From: Perkinsus olseni
Lineage: Eukaryota > Perkinsozoa > Perkinsida > Perkinsidae
Reading direction: 5' to 3'
Assembly: GCA_013115135.1 (NCBI GenBank)
Contig: JABANP010000355.1
Location: 1 to 54,900, forward strand
DNA: 54,900 nucleotides
Part shown: in pieces, positions 1 through 12,479 of the stretch
Numbering within the stretch: position 1 is the first letter of the stretch
Layout: each line of letters opens with the position of its first letter
Program-made: the position numbers and the translations under genes
The notes under the pieces: model-generated
Seen by the model: only the letters and a program-made list of their open reading frames with translations
Database searches by the model: none
What the model was told of the DNA's origin: nothing

Positions 1-1214
1 CATTGCCATCAGCCGGCTACACCGTGCTTGCATCTGATGGTGTTCGAATATCACTCAAATCGAATATCGATCTGAGGCTTTCTTAATAGACTCGGCAGAT
101 GCTCCTACGTTTTTATCTTGGCACTTTGATTCCTGGCACAACGTGCGCCGTAGCCTTCGTTACGTACAACGTGTTGCCCGCCAACGTGCCGACGGGTTCT
201 ACTTCGCCTGTGAGGGATCGATTGTACTCCAACGCGACAGAGGCGCTGAATTGCGATTTTAATCCGCTAATGCACCATTCGATAGAGGCTTGTAGGCTCA
301 TACGATACCGCTTCTGAAGCAACATACAAAGCAGTGCTTCGTCTCATACCGATGGCATCTATACTGTACATATCACATCTGTATGAGACAAACCTGCGTT
401 AGAAGAAAAACCTTTCCTTTCTCCTACGTTGCTATAGAAGACCTGCGATATCGGTTCCGTTCTCTCAAGCACTGAGTATTCGATAGACAGTAATCATCAT
501 CTGAGAAAGGGTACCCGCTCTGTCGAGAGTCCGTAGGTTACATAGCATCTTATTGCACGCGTTCAGAGTCCGTTAGTATCCGTATAGTAGACTATCATCA
601 ATAGTGATACTAGTACTAATGGAATGTCTCATATAACGGGATTACGGTTCGAGACCGCTGAGTGGCTGGAGCCAAGGACTTGCCCGCAAAATCATAAGCC
701 AGATCCGACCTGCCAGGTCATGATGGTTGGTTCCGCCCACCCCAGGAATGCTAGAATCCAGCGGCTGGGTACGGACCATGCCTGGCCTAATCCGTGTTGC
801 ATCGGCTATGGTTCGCTAGGAATCCTAGCCTAGGATGACATGCCTGAACATAATTGCTTTCGAACCATTATCCTGGTGCTGCGTCTCATTTCGGCTACTC
901 GAAATCCTTTTTGTTTGGCGCATTACACGAGAGGCGAATGCATTGAGTTGTAGAAGTACAAATTACTAGTAGCCAGCCAGGGATGAATGCGAGGCAGGGC
1001 TATTGGCAGCCTTGGCTTTTGCGGAGTCGAGGCGAGTTGAGTGTACGATTCCGAAAACGTAACCCGTTGAACGGGTATATTTACTCTGTATGAACTTTCA
1101 ACTCTTACCGCCTCGACCAGTTGTCGAGCTGACCACGTTCACTGGCCTCGGTCAGGTGGGGTAGGAAACTGAGAACTTCTCCCGTGGAACTTCCAGGAAG
1201 TTCTACTTAACTTC
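1..1214. other. Leading region, no supported gene
   Basis: Both strands carry only short ORFs of 60-90 codons that overlap one another (for example 99-317 plus and 113-325 minus) and show no recognisable motif. The 3' part is simply upstream of the coiled-coil gene that starts at 1215 and may hold its promoter. I see no RNA gene or array here. Confidence 0.5.
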
Positions 1215-4200
1215 ATGTTTTCAAACTCAACACCCTTCGGGAGTAGGCTACCCAGCAGTGGAGGGAATGGCAACGGGATAACGAGCCCTCAGGGTTTCGG
1301 AGGCGGTCAACCGTAAGTGGCATAGCCTGTGATTCGTGAGCTGGCGGAGCCGAGCTCGTCGAAGTAAAAGCAGGGACCAGTGAACTTTCTACAACTATCA
1401 GGTTCCGAGGGGAGCTCGAGAACGCTAGGATGGAGAATATGAGGTTGAATAGGTTGCTGCAGGAGTGTGAACAGGAGATGCTACAAATGAACAACCAGAG
1501 GCTTCGAGAGCTCGAGGTTGGTGAATCCTATCAAATCAGGACAAACTCGAGACCATGTGCCACAGGATATGAAATTAAGGCACGAGATGGAGATGAGGGA
1601 TATGACGGAGGAGAAGGATCGGCTCCTGGAGCAGATCGAGGCCGCTCGGCGGTCCAATGCTGATGAGAGCAAGGAGCTTCGAATGGAAATACGGTAGCTC
1701 CGAGGGGTGATCGACTCGGAGTCGACCAATGGCTTAGGGAACGGCAAGGGGAAATCGACAGACTGCAGACAGAAATGCAGGAACTCGTTGACGAGAACGC
1801 ATTGCTGAGGTTGGAAGTGAGGCTATGAACTCGGAGCATCAATGGAAAGACTCGTGTCTTGTGGTTGCAGGTGGACGATGGCACGATGGCAGGTGGAGAA
1901 TCGAAGAGGGGACCGACGTCACAGCACGGCCGTATCGGTGCATCGTCAAACTGGCCATACTCTCGAGAGGAATACGATGAGAAGCTCGAGGAATTGGAGG
2001 CAGCATTACAGGAGGCGAACGAAGAGGTGACGACCACACCTTCGACAATATCGAATCTGCAAGAAAGAATGACGACGGGCACTTGTTATCACCGCGCGGC
2101 ATTTGCGCTTTTCTTTTTGACAAGCGACCGTCCACGCAGGCAGTGGCCAGGCTACCTACTTTCATCGTGCAATCCAGGTGTCGGACCTCCGCGAGAAGAA
2201 GGAAACGCTAGAGGATATCCTTGAGGAGAAGAACGTGCAGATAGTTGCCCTCACCAAATTCGAACGAGAGTACGTGGCCGTCAGGGGGTGAGAAACAACC
2301 CGGTGTATGCGTAGACCAGTCTGCGGCGCAGTAACCTACAGCAGACTATAGTAGACTGTAGAAGTAGACAGTAGACCATGACCACGAGTGATACATCTCC
2401 TCCAAAATGTGTCTCTACAATAGCTGCACATCACTCAGGATGTTCCGCATGCTTACCGTAGCTGCGGGTGATGAGCTATTAGTGTAGATCGTCTGTGGGA
2501 GGTCAGGACCCAAGGAGCCCGATATTATCCCTATTTTCAACCTGCAGACGCTTGTTGCTCATCTTATTGTCCCTCGTCTCCTTTAGAGTGGACGTACAGA
2601 TTAGAGAGCACCTTGCGGAGCGTGATGAGAGGTTGTCTGACCTTGAGCTCCAAAATACCATGCTACGCGGGAAACTAGCTTCGGTAGAGGCGGAGGTAGG
2701 GTAACTTCTCCCCTACAAATCAATTGTCCTAGCAGGGACAGAACGGCGGCGCCATCAGCGAACTCCGCATGCTCTTGAAGGAGCGAGAGATGGAGGTCGA
2801 AGCGCTAGGTAGGACGCTCGTCTCTCTGGTCACGATACCCATCCCGTGGCGGCAATGTCACGATTCGAGTCCGAGCATGGGTGTCAGAGTCCCAGCTTCG
2901 CTCCGCTATTTCTCTCAATGCCACGGGCCAAGGTGCGATGGACGGAGATCGGATCGCCCAGCCAGAACCTGTTACGGGTAGGGTGGCTGTGCCCGTCCCA
3001 GGACTACAAGGGTCAAGGGACCGCACAAGCCGAGATATCTCATCGGGTCCGACCTAAGATACTCATGGTGCGGTTAGAGCCTTACAAGCAGAGCTCCAGA
3101 CCAGAGATGACGAACTGATGAGGCTACAGCGGAAGGCAGTCGAGCTCGCAGTCGAATATTGGAGAGCACGCTCGTTACTACAGGTTGACGATTTCGCGAG
3201 AGGCTTCTCAGCTCCGGACGCTCTCAAGAGGATCGACGAACTGGAAAGGTCGCTGAACCACAAGGAGAAGTACAGTGGCCTGCCGAAGGGCGAGCCTATA
3301 GCAGCTTCATGCTTCTTTTCAGAGATCTGGCGGCATCGAGGGTGGAGCTGAGTAAATTCCTGTCTGAGGCGGAGGACATTGTGCAAGAGAATCGGTACCT
3401 CCGCCAGGTAGCGAAGATCCCGCTGGACATGCTCCTGGACCTAACAGGTAGTCCCGTGTCGGCTGAATAGCCTGCCTCCGTCACGCATGAGCCAGTGGGT
3501 AAGTGTTGTTCTAGATATGAAGATTGCTGAGAGACTCAGTAGTTCGGGAGCGATTGCGCAACTGAGAGTGCTGGAGCAAAGGGAGTTGGAGTGGGACCAT
3601 GAAAGGGTCAAGCTCCGGAGGAAAGTAAGCCACCGGTCAGCGCTTGCTGGGCGCCAAAGCGGCGTGGTGGTATACAGATACTCGAGCTGTCGCAAATGGT
3701 CGCAGAGAAAGGCGTCATGTGCCATGGGTTAGATGCTGACAAGCTTATTTTCCTACAAGAGGTGACACCGGGGTGACGACCCTTGCAGTACACGCGTCGT
3801 CTCAACAGTTCGCGAAGTCCCTCCGTGAGGGGTCAGTCCTCCCACCGCGAGACGAATCTCAGCCGTCGAACTCTGATCGCGGAAGGGACAAGGAAGAGAT
3901 CAGCAAACTCAAGTCCGAGGTGCTTCCTCATCCAATATCGTGCTGCAACACCAGCATGTAAATCAGCAGATTCAAAGACTTCGGCTGCGTGTGGCACGGG
4001 TGCCCTCTCCACGCGATGGGTTCCTTCCAGTTGTTGAGAGCGCCGAAGATTCTGGCAAGTGGAGCACGTCCGCAATAGAATCTATATCCGCGGCGGTACG
4101 CTCTCGAGCTAGCTCTCACTAGAATCCCAGCTCCCAGAGGCTTCCCGCTACTCAGGTCGAGGCAAAGCTTGAAGCCTTCCTCCACCAACATCGAGGGCGG

Positions 4201-7200
4201 CCAAATACGCGGGCGCATAACAGGGGCCTGACGGATTCTCTGCCATCAGCCTCCCGCAGCCAGGACGGCCCGTCAACGGGCCGCAGCGTCTCAACTCGTG
4301 AAAAGCAGGTCGACCCGGAAGAGCCTTCTAAGCCGCTCTGAATCAGAGTCTTTGATGGTCTTTCGGCTAGCGGGCGTGATTCCTATGGGATATACGAATG
4401 ATTGTCTGCTAGGCTTCTGCCGCGACGAGTCCCGATAGAGACGCCGGACATGATGAAGCAGACGACGAGGAGGAAGAACAGCCTCGTAGAACGATTGGAG
4501 AAGTTGAAGTTGGCGACCAGCTGCTACTCCCACCCACGGCCTTCCCATCCATCAGAGGTCTGCCTCCGATAGCGTACAGTCACGTACTACAGCGCGCTAC
4601 CCTTCCTTCGACGAGTGAGCAGAGAAAGTTTTGGAACACAGATTTGTGATGTCCATTGTCAGGTGTACTGCGCGGCAGGCAGGCTCCTGGTGTTGAAGCG
4701 CTGCTATATACGATGCTGTTGGAGGTCCTGGAGGATAATAGACACCTTCGCAACGTGAACGAGAAGTAAAGTACCATCTACTCCAGTGTCTTGGGACCGA
4801 TCCGGTCAACGTTGAAACTTTTCATATCTTGACAGCCAGGCCGAGGCCGACCGTCATTACAACGGGCCGAATCATGGATCTCGAATAGGTTCAGTGAGGA
4901 GATAGCGGCCATGCAAAAGACTCAGCAGAGTCGCGTGGCAGCCCTCGTGACCACGCGGGAGGAGCATGCGAGGCTGGTGAAACTAATCCCGGCAGGTGGA
5001 CCGTTAATTTATCGATTTCCAGATCGGTAGCTATTCTGAGTACAAAGAGAGATCCTGTCGAGCACAAAGAGACAAAGACAACGAGATAGAAGCACTTCGC
5101 CGTGAGGTCAGTCGACTGAAGGAGATGTGTGCCGTGAGCGATAAGGACATGGCAGGGGATGGTAAGAATGAGACTCAGCGTCTCTCACTATTATAGCAGA
5201 CTCCGGTGGTCAAGGATAGTCTCGTACGGAGGATGACATCATGTCATCGACACGAATGTCATTGACATGTCCTCTCCCGTAGAGCATATTTAAAAAATCG
5301 AAATTTCTTAGCATCGGAGTCTGTATACAGGGTACAAATCGTACCCTGTATCGGACCGTACGATGCTCTACTCGCTTTCGGAATGTCCGTAGTATAGTCT
5401 TGTCCAGCTTGCGAGTGATGACCAGGTGAGACTATGAAGGCCAAGTACCTAGCCCTATTGCAACGATTAACGAGGAGCGAAGCGAGAGAAATCACTCTAA
5501 GCCGGGCTCTGCAGACCAGCAGAACCGAAGCCGCAACTCTGAGGTCAGCTGCCGCGTCTACTGCCTTCGTTGGAGGCATTGTGACTTGCCCGTTATGTAG
5601 GGAGATGGTGGACAGTATAGAACCCGAGTGTACAACCAGGGAGCTCTTCCTCAAAGGAAGGATAGCTCAGCTGGAGAAGTTCCAATTAAGGGCTCATCAT
5701 GCAATCACGGTGGCAACAGGAAAGCTTTCGAGATGTGAGGGCCGGAATTATTTCAAATAATTTATTTGAGCGCGATTGGCTTGGGTCTCGGGGCGCTTGT
5801 TCGGCCCGTACCAGACCACGAGTTGCATATCGTCGAGTCTCGGAACGCCCAGAACTCCGAGTCCAGGACTCGTTAGTGGCGAGTCGTTGCTAACTCAGCC
5901 GCCAACAGGACTCCCTCGTTCTCTTTGTCAGGTCCCTTCTCCATAGCTCATTGTTAGCTCTTGTTGTAGGTGTACCTACGCATGAGTATGCCACAGTGAA
6001 GAGTGAGCTGGCTGCTGTCAAGGTAAGCCATCGAGATGTGAAGGAAGAGGTGGAAAAGCTCCGCTCGCGTATCCAGCTGAGCGAAACCGTGGTAAGGCAG
6101 ATCGATGATCGGAGACTGGCTGGGTTTCCCATGAAGAGTTTTTCGGAACGGTTCGAGATTGAAACAAGCTTCGATTGCAGCCGGTTGTCTTAACGTGACC
6201 TAGGGGAAGTAGAAAATCGTAGGACGTAGGGGCAGTCTGGATAGGAGCTCTATCACAGAACAACCAGCGTGGTACTGCCTCGGTCGTTGACGAGCAATCG
6301 CAATTCCGTGAACGCAAGAATGGACTGTAAACCAATGGCATCCAGGATGCTTGTGCCCAGTCTCCGACATCTGCACTATCTCGTTGTAGATAATGTAGTA
6401 GTAGAATGCTAGACGGGTAGGTCGGGCGGCTCATAGTGAACGACTTCCGCTGAACGAGGTAGAGTAGGCCGAGTTAGTGGTCAAGAGAATTGGAGTCTAT
6501 AACGGCATGCTAGTGAGCTACCGCGCACTATGTGTTCTGAACTATGTGCCTCACACAGCTCCATCGTCACGATAGTATCCTGTGATACTTGCGCGTACCC
6601 GCGCAAGATTGTGTCTTGAGCCCGGCTGACAAGCAGACAAGTTGTCAGTGACAACTAGCCTTTTCAACTCCGTAAAGATCATATATCGAGCGGTGATGAA
6701 GCGACGCCGCTTCCTGATGGTATACGCCCTCGGGTAGTACCTTACATGTGTGACCCATCATGTATCTCGCACTGAGTTTGGAAGCCGATTCATCGATCGA
6801 TATGTCAGGCGGAGAAGGCCCGCGAAAGGATACGCGATCTCTTGAAGAGATTTCCAGCCGAACCGGACTCTAGCGGCGACGTTGCCAACGATGGCAGAGA
6901 CAGCGCCTGCGGTCCGGCTGAGAGGGAGCTTGCTATTCTACGCAAGCAAGTTGAGTCGGATGCTGACATCATCGAAGAACTCAAGTCACAGGTGGGCTCC
7001 CAGGCGATTGCTCACGCTCCGAACTCTTATTCAGGTCCAGTACCTCGAGGGCCGCCTTTCGACCACTGAGGCAAGTCTCAGTACTGAAAGGACCTCCAGA
7101 TGCAGATTGGAAGCGACAGTGGAGGTCTGCACGAGTGGCGCAATGTCTGTCATCAATCTGGCTGATGTGAGAGAACAGATGGTACATCAAGTCTTGAAAG

Positions 7201-9658
7201 TCGTCCAGCAGGTTGAACGCCGGGTGATGGCAGCCGAGGAGATTTCAGGGAAGGCAGAGGCGAAGTCACTCGAACTAGAGCAGGCCCGCGAGGCAGAGAA
7301 ATCTTCGCATCGAACTTGACAGAACACTCAGGGTCAGTAGGTTCTGGCAGTAGCCCGACGACAAGCTTCGGAAGCGAAGGCAGCCTCACTGAGGCACATC
7401 ACGGAGTTGAAGACCTTGAGAGAGACTCTAAATGCCATCTCCGACTCCAGTCGTTCTGGAGACGAGCAAGTATTTTTCTTATCAATTCGCGGCTCATCGC
7501 CTGGTGCGCGCCCAATTCGACTCCTACTGGCGGCAGGCCGTTATCATCCATCCTAATCGTGCATTTTACTGCTTCCTGCCGACACAGGGCGATAGACCAC
7601 TACATCAATCAGAACCTTCCATAATGTAAAGTTGCAGAATGTTGGGACACCTGGAGTGGGTCTTGCCCGGGAAATGACACTTCCGAACTCTGAAAATTAG
7701 AGGCAGAGGTGTACGCGGCAGGTATCTCTCATCATGCAACTGCAGCAACGCCTCATGACCTGGATCTGGGAGTCCGACAAGGAGTACAGGGTGCTGGCCC
7801 TCAACCAGGAAGTCAATCGCCTTCGCAATGAAGTAAGATACTAGCGTTCTCCGCTTTATTCATGACCAATAGCACTCCTGTATCCTCGCCGATGAGCCGG
7901 TCGCAGCTGTCCGCATCGAGGGCGTTGTTTGGTCGATTGGGACCCAATTTGGAAATTTCAGAGAGATTTTCGTGGCGGCGAGTTCCTCAGGGAAATGTCC
8001 TCTCGCTTTCTCGTTTGCCGCCGTTGCTCTTAGCCCATGTTCCGAGCGTCGCCGCTGAATTGCTCGCGGACCGTGCCGAACCACGAGATCTCAGCCACTG
8101 CATCCCTAGGTTCTGCGGCTCCGAGGCGACAATGAAACTAAGATGGGAAGTCTTTATGACAAGATATCGCAACTTGAAGTCCCCGATCGACGCGCGCAGG
8201 TTAGACGTTGATTTCCTCCGATTTCCTCTTGTTGACAGCTCGTTAGGTCGCGGAGCATAGTTCGGTTCATGACAGAGAAGATGAGAGCATGCAAGTAGCT
8301 CGACAATCGAAGGAGATCGAGACGCTCCTGGAGAAGATTGATCTGCTAGAGTCGCACACTACACCTTCCAGAGCGAGTGCCGTACGCTGCCCTCATCGAT
8401 CAGGGCTGATAATCGACGACTGAAGAAGAGCTCAGCCACGCTCAAACGGCCGAACTCGGGTGAGCTCTCGAGGTTGCTTAATCAATCCTACAACCAGCTG
8501 CCAAGTTGGCAGTGCCAACTATTCGACTGGATGTTCCTATTGCAGGCAACGGAGGGGATCACTGCGATGTTGAAATCAATGACTTGCGGGTTGGTGCTGG
8601 GAAAATTATTGACCTACTCCAGAAGGAGATTAAAGTCAGTTGCCCATTCAGCTCTGTCCGAGAGTGTTATCGTTGCAGGACTACGAGGCTCGTGTAGCGC
8701 AGTTGCGGATTGATAATGATGATCTGCATGAGAGACTCAAGAGAAGGTCAAGTAGGCCTATAGTAAGTTTCGGTTCGAAAAGAGCACTGCTATTGCCGCC
8801 GTCAATAATTCTCAACAAGAGGAGCTTGAAGCTCCGAGCTTACCACTCTCTCTTCTGTCGTAACTCACACTCCAAGCTGAGGTCTTCAGTGTTGGAGCTC
8901 CTCCGTGTCAATCAGGACGAGAAGAAGCGTCCCCAAGATGTCCTCCTGAAGGACTCAGCGACGTCCCCGGCTACCTCCTACGTAGTCCTAGAACAGGTGA
9001 ACCTGCCACTTGATTGTCTTCAATGAGTGACTCATTATAAGTTGCTTCTAGCAATCGCAGTTGGACCTAGTCTGTTATTGCCGTCCTCCTCCAGTTCCGC
9101 ATATCCTCAGAATAACAAGGAGATCATCCAGCGACTACAAGATGATACGCGTACCATTCAACAGAGGCTCGACGCCTCAGAAACAGAACGGAAGAGGCTC
9201 GAGCAGGTGAGTCCTTCTTTACACGGGCTTCAGTAGATCTGCAGTGTCTCGCGTCTCTCATCAAAGTCCCTCGACCGTGAATCGAGGAATCGCGAAGATA
9301 GAAGTCCCGCAGAGAAGCAGATCCGCATGTTGAAGCGTCAGATAAGTCACTCTGACGATCCTCTGAGCTGAGCGGAATGCTCAGCCGCTTATTGCTCAGG
9401 TTTCGTCGAAGTCGGCGGAGATTACTCGAATGCGTGGCGTCCTGGACGAGCTCAAGAAGGAGACCATCCGGCTAGCAAAGAGGCGGGAAGAGCAGGCGAG
9501 GCCGACGCGACAAGCCCTACAGGGACTCTTCGTTCGATCTATCAGATGTTCGCAGCCTCAAGGAAAAGAGGAAAGCAGCCATGATTTCACGCCTTGATGA
9601 GCTTCCTCGTTCTATGGTCCTTTGTGTTGTCTGGGTCCCAGCACTGGATGCTTACTAG
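1215..9658 (+). CDS. Many-exon coiled-coil protein gene
   Basis: Exons by eye: 1215-1312, 1402-1516, 1566-1693, 1738-1816, 1871-2026, 2178-2287, 2587-2695, 2736-2808, 3089-3248 and from 3323. Each junction keeps the reading frame across GT-AG introns (for example CC|G at 1312/1402 and CG|G at 1693/1738). The start was chosen because the ATG at 1215 opens a Gly/Ser/Asn-rich N-terminus that splices in phase into heptad-rich sequence. Similar exons continue to about 9.6 kb, such as 3515-3624, 5040-5165, 6805-6990, 7737-7830 and 9110-9208, many ending at GTAAG or GTGAG. The product is mostly Glu/Lys/Arg/Leu coiled coil with disordered linkers and one CPLC motif near 5590. No motor, kinase or membrane domain is visible, so a scaffold or cytoskeletal role is only inference. 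Exon limits after 3.4 kb and the stop at 9656-9658 are approximate. Confidence 0.72.
6390..6560. repeat. Diverged dispersed repeat inside a long intron
   Basis: The stretch resembles 9815-9925. Both have GGCTCATAGT, then AACGAGGTAGAG, a GAGAAT-GGAGT segment and CACAGCTCCAT in the same order. It lies in the longest apparent intron of the coiled-coil gene (about 6190-6800). No coding signal is seen. Confidence 0.45.
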
Positions 9659-9814
9659 TCGCGAGTCACGATTAGATCAAAAAGCCGTTCGGAGCATCTG
9701 CCTGGCTGAGAGCTAATAGCCCTTATCCCGAGCACGGAGCCTCCGTGACGGAGGTGGCTACTGACCCACGTGCGCTGTCTCGCTGCAGTAGGTGTAGTTG
9801 TAGAACACAACATT

Positions 9815-9925
9815 AGTAAATTGGGCTCATAGTAAACGAGGTAGAGCAGATAGTAAGTGGAGTACTTGAGAGAATGGAGTGATAATGCGAAGCTAGTATG
9901 AGCACAGCTCCATTGTGTCATATAG
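9815..9925. repeat. Second copy of the intronic dispersed repeat
   Basis: This copy lies just downstream of the coiled-coil gene and shares ordered blocks with 6390-6560. Its identity as a transposon remnant is not established. Confidence 0.45.
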
Positions 9926-10279
9926 ACAGTGCAGATTCCCCTCTTCTCCGGGAAACGCAAGGGACAAACAATTGTGACAGGCGAGACTGGTTATTCACGA
10001 GAGGCTGCGTACGAGAGTATCCGGGGGATAGAGAAAGGGGTGACTGTCAGTCGTTATACCCATGCTAAGGGCCAGGGTTAGTCGTTATACTTCACCAACA
10101 CCATGCTGAAGGGCCGGTTGGCTTTAGGCACAAGAATCCCCTTCTGTCGTTCGGAGCGCGTGCGGCGCGCAGCTGATCATTCTCGAGATATTACGCTATG
10201 AAGGGTCAATCTGACCCGGTCAGAAGTTTCAACCTCGAACAATCTGATTCGAGTCAACGGCTGTGATACCTCCATCCGG
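9926..10279. other. Intergenic stretch with a short two-copy repeat
   Basis: GTCGTTATAC followed by CCATGCT and AAGGGCC occurs twice between about 10050 and 10120. No gene is supported. It separates the coiled-coil gene from the first copy of the peptide-cluster segment. Confidence 0.4.
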
Positions 10280-11416
10280 ATCTGCATACCGCCCGAAGGC
10301 GCGCACGTTGGTATCACTGCATTGCAACCGTCAGAGGATGTTATTATAATAATCATACTGATAACTTATCAGTGATAAGTGATGAGTCATCACTGATCGG
10401 TATGACGAGTCATCACGGAACACTAGTGCATCACGATAGAAGCCAGGGTGACGGATTCACACAGCGTCATTGAGAGTATGGTTGGCCTCAGCTAGGTTGG
10501 ACGCTCTCTCAGTAGGCACTGCCTACTAGGCAGCGATCCAGTACCGATGAACCTTCTCGTGGAATACTGCACGAAGCTGATTGAATTAGAACGTGAAGGG
10601 TCAGGCTGCCTGACTCAGGCAAGCTAAGCTTGCCAATCATTGGCATTGGTCTCGGCAGACGGGGATCATGCATCATGGATCAGTTGGCCTAACTACCTAC
10701 CTTGACCTTGAGCTAGCGCCATTGTGGGGTTGCTAGTATGGAAGATCCCCTACAGGCAAAGTAGAAACTGTTGACAAGATAGCTGGCAACCCGTTGTAGG
10801 TAAGAAGCTTACGGCGTAGTCTCTACGTCACTCAGTCCAAGCGGTTGGGAAGGCCATAACGAGTGAGAACCATCATCAGATTCAAACACGGTCTAATCGG
10901 CTGATGGCAACGATTGTATCGTAGAGGTTCATCGGATATACTAAACCACGTTGTGGGTTGGCCTAGCATATACCCAATACAATTGACGGTAGCTACCGAA
11001 GACTAGGTCTTCTGCGACACAAGACCGGTGTCGATTGGAGAAGTCTAAATACGTCAGATTAATGGATAGAGGATAGGCCAGAGAGCAAGAACCCCTGAAG
11101 TTAACGACCTTCATAGTAAACATCATGGATAAGTATTGGCCGTGTTTGTTGGGACCAAAGTTTGTGACGATTTCTCAATGATGCAATCAGATATCAGCCG
11201 GGAAAAACACGCAAGTTTCCCAACGCAACCATATTGTGCCATGCCACAAGATGATCGGCTTAATGGAGTACACGATGTCATCTACCGGAATAAAAAATCT
11301 TTCAGTAATCGGAATCATAACAAGTGGTGTAGAAGCACCTTTCAACCGGAGCGTGATGGCTAATGAGCGGTTTGCCAGAATCACTCATATTCGGAAGGGA
11401 AGCCAGTCCCCGGCCG
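10280..11416. repeat. Non-coding flank of the A-type peptide segment, copy 0
   Basis: This lies 3' of the minus-strand A-type gene and aligns colinearly with about 25,325-26,547 and 29,775-30,998. Landmarks include GGCGCGCACGTTGGTATCAC and a shared tract around GAAGTT-ACG-ACTTCATAGT. Copy 0 is clearly more diverged than copies 1 and 2 are from each other. No ORF is kept across copies. Confidence 0.75.
10358..10394. promoter_or_regulatory. Two adjacent perfect palindromes
   Basis: CTGATAACTTATCAG (10358-10372) and AGTGATGAGTCATCACT (10378-10394) are both perfect inverted repeats. The second is centred on TGAGTCA, the classic bZIP (AP-1/GCN4) core. In the homologous positions near 25,395 and 29,845 the symmetry is partly lost, so conserved function is doubtful. 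Confidence 0.3.
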
Positions 11417-11698
11417 TTAGCAACAGTACTGACAGTGAGCACCGCAATTGATCCGATTGGGCCAACAATAGGGCCAAATGAAGGCGATATCCTCGCAGGC
11501 CAGACAGGAGTCGCAGAGGCTGCCTCGAATTTTTGGACTGTCGGACGAAACGTTCTTGACCGGGCCGGGCAGCTGGTGTCTCCCCGATCCGCGTAGAGCG
11601 CTGATGACGGAATCATCATGGAACTGGTAGTGGCCAGTAGCAGCGCCACCCTGCACGATCGAGGGGAGGAATTCTTTCTTGCTTTTGGGCTCGATATC
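11417..11698 (-). pseudogene. A-type cysteine-rich peptide gene, 3' part (copy A0), split by MULE
   Basis: This minus-strand ORF encodes the spacer and all eight cysteines (C-x2-C-x2-C-x9-C-x6-C-x3-C-x2-CC) of an A-type peptide and ends with the TAA at 11417. It has no signal peptide. Coding homology stops exactly at 11698, where the MULE begins, and the missing N-terminal 27 codons lie at 18793-18873. The ATG at 11722 comes from transposon sequence and is fortuitous. The ORF is otherwise open, so the gene was probably functional when it was interrupted. Confidence 0.85.
11690..11698. other. MULE target-site duplication, left copy
   Basis: CTCGATATC here is repeated exactly at 18793-18801. 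On the minus strand it is three codons (Asp-Ile-Glu) of the interrupted gene. The next base, G, is also shared, so the duplication is 9 or 10 bp, the size made by Mutator-superfamily elements. Confidence 0.82.
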
Positions 11699-11835
11699 GT
11701 ATAACATGACTAATCCAAGCAACTGGAAGTAATCTATGCAACTTGTGCTAATCTATGCTGGTAACGCAAATCCAAGCAATGCCACGTATTCTATGCTAAT
11801 CGGCTATGCCATGCAACCTGGGCCCTGCGCTTAGA
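11699..11835. repeat. MULE left subterminal repeats
   Basis: Several imperfect copies of CTAATCTATGCAA or AATCCAAGCAA are found (near 11708, 11730, 11748, 11768 and 11790). They are the reverse complement of motifs at 18693-18792. Such subterminal clusters are typical transposase-binding regions. That role is inferred here. Confidence 0.65.
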
Positions 11836-12479
11836 TTTACACGCTACTAATTAAGGACAGCGGAATCACACTAGAGCCTTGTGGGTTGGTGTATTAATTA
11901 GCAATACCACAAGTAATTTGCAATGAAACAGTTAGTTGGGTAGCTTTTCCCCAGAAATGGTATACGCTCTCGCAGGGAGATCAAGACTCTGCGCAATTCG
12001 AGCACCCACACATCAAGAACTCGTACATCATGGGACATGCGAGTCTCGCTCATAGAATCACAAGAGCGGGTGATATTCACTGCTGCTATCGCTGGAGACA
12101 CTCGCTTCAGAGCAATCATCAACATGCTCCGACAAGTGAGAGCCTGACCATATCAGAAGTTCGATTGTAACGTAGTGATACTTCATTAGTCCTGTCACTC
12201 GACTCCTGCTCTTCGCAAGACGATTCATCCTCTGAGCATTGACGGTCTATGCGCGGATGCCGGATGAATCACTCCGATTAGCTTACCTTCGGAACTATCT
12301 GAGCCGCCATTAAGCGTAACATAGTCATCGTCGCTCGATACATCCGTACCAGATAGAAGCGAGCCGATGCCCGTCAGGAAGGTAGCCAGTGCTGCACTAA
12401 AACTTGTGAAAGATTGATGGTCGTACTTGATTCGCCGTCTGAAAGATTTCCTGCGTTATTTACAGAGCTGTCGGTCAAC
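11836..12479. other. MULE internal region between left end and transposase gene
   Basis: A 75-codon minus-strand ORF (11898-12125) could be a last exon of the transposase gene, but it has no recognisable motif. Nothing else is supported. Confidence 0.35.
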
